A stretch of DNA of 9,904 nt, taken from NCBI GenBank assembly GCA_964564285.1, contig CAZMBZ010000196.1, forward strand, positions 1 through 9,904, written 5' to 3'. Both the position numbers and the translations under genes were made by a program. This DNA comes from JAUWQU01 sp964564285. Lineage in GTDB: Bacteria > Planctomycetota > Phycisphaerae > SM23-33. Shown here piece by piece: positions 7,186 through 9,904 of the stretch (the first letter of the stretch is position 1; each line of letters starts with the position of its first letter). Below the pieces are notes generated by a model, which was not told the origin of the DNA, made no database searches, and worked only from the letters and a program-made list of their open reading frames with translations.

Positions 7186-7344
7186 CTACTTCCTACTTAA
7201 CGAGATACCAGATTGCTCGCTGATTCTCAAACGGGCCTGCACCCGCCAGCTTCCAACCCCCAACGCGATGGTGACGAGCGCGAGCCTGGCCTGGAGCGCG
7301 TTGAAGTCCTTCCGAAGATCTTGATCTTCATGGTCTTGCGCCAT
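7186..7344 (-). CDS. Possible small protein with one hydrophobic segment, or gene remnant (52 residues)
   Basis: This short ORF encodes an N-terminal charged stretch (MAQDHEDQDLRKDFNALQAR) followed by a hydrophobic segment (LALVTIALGVGSW) and a basic tail. The pattern would fit a small single-pass membrane protein or the surviving end of a larger one. There is no good ribosome binding site near the ATG; the nearest AGGA is about 16 bases away. No family is recognised. It is the second of two short minus-strand ORFs 79 bases apart and may belong with the other to one decayed gene. Could equally be chance. Confidence 0.2.
   Translation of the reverse strand: MAQDHEDQDLRKDFNALQARLALVTIALGVGSWRVQARLRISEQSGISLSRK
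7314..7329. repeat. Near-perfect palindrome GAAGATC-TT-GATCTTC
   Basis: Two perfect 7-base arms around 2 bases make a compact 16-base dyad, the size of a typical operator half-site pair. It lies inside the short minus-strand ORF at 7186-7344, so if that ORF is real the symmetry may be incidental to coding. Confidence 0.3.
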
Positions 7345-7423
7345 TCGTCGATGGCTTGTCCTGGCAACAAGAGTTGGCCTGGCGATGGTGTTCGCGATAG
7401 CGCCATCTGCGCCGATTGGCCTG

Positions 7424-7528
7424 CTAAGCCTTCGAGCGACCGTTCGGAAGGTAGAGATCGATAGTCTCCTTCACGGTACTCTCAACGAGGGCCGAGGTCT
7501 TCTCATTATACGCATTCCACTGCTTCAT
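7424..7528 (-). CDS. Possible 34-residue small protein
   Basis: The ORF reads MKQWNAYNEKTSALVESTVK and then a short acidic-to-basic tail ending GRSKA before a TAG stop. The composition looks protein-like, with an amphipathic helix likely over residues 5-27. AGAGGG lies 4 bases before the ATG, a rather tight ribosome binding site. No family is recognised. With the 52-residue ORF downstream it could be a small two-gene unit or pieces of a frameshifted gene. Low confidence because ORFs of this length are common by chance. Confidence 0.25.
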   Translation of the reverse strand: MKQWNAYNEKTSALVESTVKETIDLYLPNGRSKA

Positions 7529-7828
7529 GCATCCCTCTGCCAGGGACACTGCTTCGCTTGTAACACCTCACTCATTTGCAACACATGCGCCGAAACATAG
7601 TTTTGTCGGAAATAGCGTTTCCTATAACCCCCTCCTTCACAAGCCCTTTACTCGCCGCATGCACAAGTTCTGGACGCGAGAATCAAGGTGATCGCCATAA
7701 TTCTCAAACTAAGGGTTTTTCACAAGTACATTCATGGCAAGGCTCTCCCAGTGTAAACGCATGCAGTTATTGCCTCTGTGAGCCCCGTCAACATGCGATA
7801 GAGCAGGAAGTCCGGCTTATCCGGCAGC

Positions 7829-7844
7829 CCCGATGCACATCGGG
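7829..7844. repeat. Palindrome CCCGATGCACATCGGG (short hairpin)
   Basis: A 6-base stem (7829-7834 with 7839-7844) closes a GCAC loop; read as DNA it is a 7-base dyad around CA. A smaller CCGG dyad sits just upstream at 7812-7824. It lies about 165 bases before the glycosyltransferase start. No T-run follows. It could be an operator or a small structured element. Confidence 0.3.
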
Positions 7845-8007
7845 AAAGGCGATCAGGCGCTTGGCCCAACCGCCGAAAGCCGCGTAAAACCGCATGAAAG
7901 TTCGGTCTCCGCGAAGGCGGACCACGACGCGATAGTCATGGTCGAGCCTGCCGCCCAGACCCGCTGGCGGCTTGCACTCGATGGCCTGGCCTGCGACTAT
8001 TGGGGGC

Positions 8008-9270
8008 ATGACCGTGATGCTGACCATATTGCTTGGGCTATACGTGGCCGGAGGGCTTGCGTACTGGCTGTGGATGGCCTGGGCGATGTGGCACATGGGC
8101 TCGTCGATGATGTATCTCGCGCGGGCTGAAGCGCCAGAGCCGTCGCGCTGGCCGACGCTGTCGATAGTAGTGCCAGGCTGCGACGAGGCCGACAAGATGG
8201 AGGCCGCCGCACGCACGCTGCTGGCCCAGGATTACCCGGACCTGCAAATTGTCCTGATCGACGACCGCTCCACCGACCGAACCGGCGAGATCGTCGACCG
8301 CCTGGCTTCGGAAGACTCCCGCGTCGTGGCGTTGCACGTTACCGAACTGCCCGACGGCTGGCTCGGCAAGGTCCACGCGATGTCAAAAGGCCTGGCCGCC
8401 GGCGACAGCGAGCTGGTGCTGATGACCGACGCCGATGTTCACTTCAGGCCGGGCACCTTGCGAAAGGCTATTGCGCACTTCGAGGCGTCAGGGCTGGATC
8501 ATCTCACCGCCATGCCGGTGCTTTGGCCTTCGAGCCCTCTGCTGGACGGGCTGATCGCGATGTTCATCCGCCAACTGCTGACCATAGTCCAACCGTGGAA
8601 GGCTGACGACCCCGACTCGAAGCGTTTCATGGGCATCGGGGCGTTCAACATGGTCCGCCGGGCCGCATTTGCCGAGGCGGGCGGGCTCGAGTGGCTGCGA
8701 ATGGAAGTCGCCGACGACATGGCCGTCGGCATGATGATGAAGCAGGCGGGCTTCAAGTGCCGCGTGGTCAACGCGATGGGACTGCTGGAGATGCACTGGT
8801 ACAAGACGTGTGGCCAGGCCATGCGCTGCAGTGAACGAGGCTGGAGTACGCCGGGGGATTTCCGCGCTGTCGGCATGATAGTCTGGGGGGCCGTCATCAT
8901 GCTGCTGGAGGCCGCCCCCGCTATCCTGCCGGCGCTGCTGGCGACGGCGATTGCCCTCTCCGCAGGCGGACCCCTTATCGCCAGCGCCGCCGCGGGGCTG
9001 GCTGTTACCGCGACGTTCCTTGCAACGGCGGGGATGATGGCTCGTTGGGCCGGCGGGCGAATACTCCCGCCGCTGATGGCCCCAATTGTGGCGGGTCTGG
9101 CTTTTTTCGGTACAGCCCGGGCGGCGGTTCTGGGCGTCCGCCGCGGCGGAATCATCTGGCGAGGCACCCTATACACCACCGAGGCCCTTCGTCAGGGCCG
9201 ACGGGTGAAGTTTTTTGAGATGGAGAACATGCAATGCCCCTTACGTTTGACCTGTCGCTCGAGCAACTGA
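8008..9270 (+). CDS. Membrane-anchored family 2 glycosyltransferase
   Basis: About 420 residues from the ATG at 8008. The frame also opens at 7972 (TTG) and 7981 (ATG), and the start is uncertain because GGGGG at 8002-8006 suits GTG 8014 or ATG 8017 by spacing. An N-terminal membrane helix (residues about 5-28) precedes a GT-A domain: SIVVPGCDEAD, LIDDRSTDRTG (Asp85, Asp86), the GKVHA segment near 120, the metal-binding DAD in LMTDADVHF (141-143), FMGIGAFNMVRR, and the probable catalytic acidic pair in VADDMAVG (236-237). Three or so C-terminal membrane helices follow (about 289-376), then WRGTLYTTEALR. The arrangement resembles the CrtQ / HpnB-like GT2 group that glycosylates lipid-soluble acceptors at the cytoplasmic face. 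Donor and acceptor cannot be read. The last ~13 codons overlap the next gene, whose ATG is at 9234. Confidence 0.88.
   Translation: MTVMLTILLGLYVAGGLAYWLWMAWAMWHMGSSMMYLARAEAPEPSRWPTLSIVVPGCDEADKMEAAARTLLAQDYPDLQIVLIDDRSTDRTGEIVDRLASEDSRVVALHVTELPDGWLGKVHAMSKGLAAGDSELVLMTDADVHFRPGTLRKAIAHFEASGLDHLTAMPVLWPSSPLLDGLIAMFIRQLLTIVQPWKADDPDSKRFMGIGAFNMVRRAAFAEAGGLEWLRMEVADDMAVGMMMKQAGFKCRVVNAMGLLEMHWYKTCGQAMRCSERGWSTPGDFRAVGMIVWGAVIMLLEAAPAILPALLATAIALSAGGPLIASAAAGLAVTATFLATAGMMARWAGGRILPPLMAPIVAGLAFFGTARAAVLGVRRGGIIWRGTLYTTEALRQGRRVKFFEMENMQCPLRLTCRSSN
9222..9225 (+). promoter_or_regulatory. Ribosome binding site of the CE7 esterase
   Basis: GGAG lies 8 bases before the ATG at 9234, inside the 3' end of the glycosyltransferase coding sequence. 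It supports the overlapping start and translational coupling of the pair. Confidence 0.6.
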
Positions 9271-9904
9271 AGACCTACCAGGGCACGAACCCGCGGCCGG
9301 ACGACTTCGATGAGTACTGGGACCGCGCGCTGGCTGAGATGCACGCGATCGACCCCGATATCGAGCTCAGGCCCGCCGGGTTCACCGCGCCGTTCGCCGA
9401 GTGTTTCAACATGTACTTCACCGGCGTCGGCGGGGCGAGGATCCATGCCCAGTTGCTCCGGCCCGTGGTGGCCCAGGCACCACACCCGGCCGTGGTGCAG
9501 TTCCACGGCTACAGCGGAAGCGGCGGCGACTGGGTGGCCAAGCTGCCTTACGTCGCGATGGGCTTCACGGTGGCGGCCCTGGACTGTCGCGGCCAGGGCG
9601 GGCTCAGCGAGGATGTTGGCTCGGTCAAAGGCAACACGCTTCACGGGCACATCATTCGCGGTCTGGACGACGGGCCGGACAAGCTGCTCTTCCGCCAAAT
9701 CTTCCTGGACACGGCCCAGTTGGCTGGAATCGTCATGGCGATGGATGACGTGGACGCCGCCCGCGTCGGCGCGATGGGCGCCAGCCAGGGCGGCGGATTG
9801 ACGCTGGCATGCGCAGCCTTGGAGCCGCGAATCGCCCGGGCCGCACCGGTTTACCCGTTCCTGTCGGACTACAAACGGATTTGGAAGATCGACCAGGACA
9901 CGGG
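9234..9904 (+). CDS. CE7 family acetyl esterase (acetyl xylan esterase / cephalosporin-C deacetylase), C-terminus beyond window
   Basis: Partial: 223 of roughly 320 expected residues. The ATG at 9234 has GGAG 8 bases upstream. The N-terminus (FDLSLEQLKTYQGTNPRPDDFDEYWD) is typical of the family. Further marks are the oxyanion region VQFHGYSG (89-95), the family RGQGG (119-123), and the nucleophile elbow GASQGG with Ser184 (182-187), followed by the APVYPFLSDY segment. The catalytic Asp and the HE motif His should lie past the window edge. CE7 enzymes remove acetyl groups from short xylo-oligosaccharides and other small acetylated sugars and usually form hexamers in the cytoplasm. No signal peptide is present, consistent with an intracellular role. 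It overlaps the glycosyltransferase by 37 bases, so the two are probably translated from one mRNA. Family assignment is very secure. Confidence 0.93.
   Translation, partial: MPLTFDLSLEQLKTYQGTNPRPDDFDEYWDRALAEMHAIDPDIELRPAGFTAPFAECFNMYFTGVGGARIHAQLLRPVVAQAPHPAVVQFHGYSGSGGDWVAKLPYVAMGFTVAALDCRGQGGLSEDVGSVKGNTLHGHIIRGLDDGPDKLLFRQIFLDTAQLAGIVMAMDDVDAARVGAMGASQGGGLTLACAALEPRIARAAPVYPFLSDYKRIWKIDQDT

Larger units (their letters stand above)
6966..8007. other. Divergent intergenic region of about 1 kb, no convincing gene
   Basis: It lies between the divergent minus-strand exported-protein operon and the plus-strand glycosyltransferase operon, so promoters for both should be here. No clear -35/-10 pair could be picked for either direction. 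The stretch is less GC-rich and poorly codon-structured compared with the flanking genes, especially between about 7150 and 7780. It holds several dyads (7034-7059, 7118-7144, 7314-7329, 7829-7844) and two short minus-strand ORFs. No tRNA, insertion sequence ends or CRISPR repeats were seen. The part from about 7790 onward regains high GC. Confidence 0.6.

Noticed and set aside
6966..7200. Sigma-70-type promoter for the exported-protein operon
   Set aside because: TTGAAA-like boxes exist around 7079-7084 on the minus strand, but no -10 box is found at a proper spacing.
6966..8007. Insertion sequence, tRNA or CRISPR in the large intergenic region
   Set aside because: No terminal inverted repeats with flanking duplications, no cloverleaf and no repeated units with spacers were seen.
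9192..9698. Minus-strand open frame opposite the CE7 esterase
   Set aside because: It has no motif of its own; the plus strand encodes RGQGG and GASQGG of CE7.

Overview
The window looks like a high-GC chromosome segment from a polysaccharide-degrading bacterium of the PVC group (Planctomycetes, Lentisphaerae, Kiritimatiellota or similar). That placement is an inference from the gene families: large secreted proteins with PDZ, toroid and HEAT parts, SASA and GDSL esterases, and a CE7 acetyl esterase. There is no rRNA or other direct taxonomic marker. Five protein-coding genes are well supported.

Left block (positions 1 to about 6965, minus strand, read right to left). Three genes point the same way and all appear to encode exported proteins. 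First is a 1213-residue multidomain protein (signal peptide, PDZ-like, alpha-toroid-like, HEAT-like, jelly-roll-like module, small C-terminal domain). It is followed after 32 bases by an 807-residue SASA-type esterase whose catalytic domain seems to be interrupted by a PA14-like domain. After a 131-base gap with a strong hairpin comes an SGNH/GDSL esterase whose C-terminus runs into a sialate O-acetylesterase-type domain and leaves the window. The first two proteins share a ~220-residue C-terminal module with a conserved three-cysteine cluster, most likely a duplicated domain.

Middle (about 6966 to 8007). This is a divergent intergenic region of about 1 kb with no convincing gene. It holds several dyad symmetries, including CGATCCC/GGGATCG about 70 bases upstream of the 1213-residue gene. 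It also holds two short minus-strand ORFs that may be small genes or remnants of a decayed one.

Right block (about 8008 to 9904, plus strand). A membrane-anchored family 2 glycosyltransferase overlaps by 37 bases the start of a CE7 (acetyl xylan esterase / cephalosporin-C deacetylase) gene that runs off the right edge.

Taken together the window suggests a carbohydrate ester-processing locus. Exported SGNH-type esterases would remove acetyl groups outside the cytoplasm, and the leaderless CE7 enzyme would deacetylate imported oligosaccharides inside. No glycoside hydrolase, sulfatase or transporter is visible here, so the substrate is unknown.
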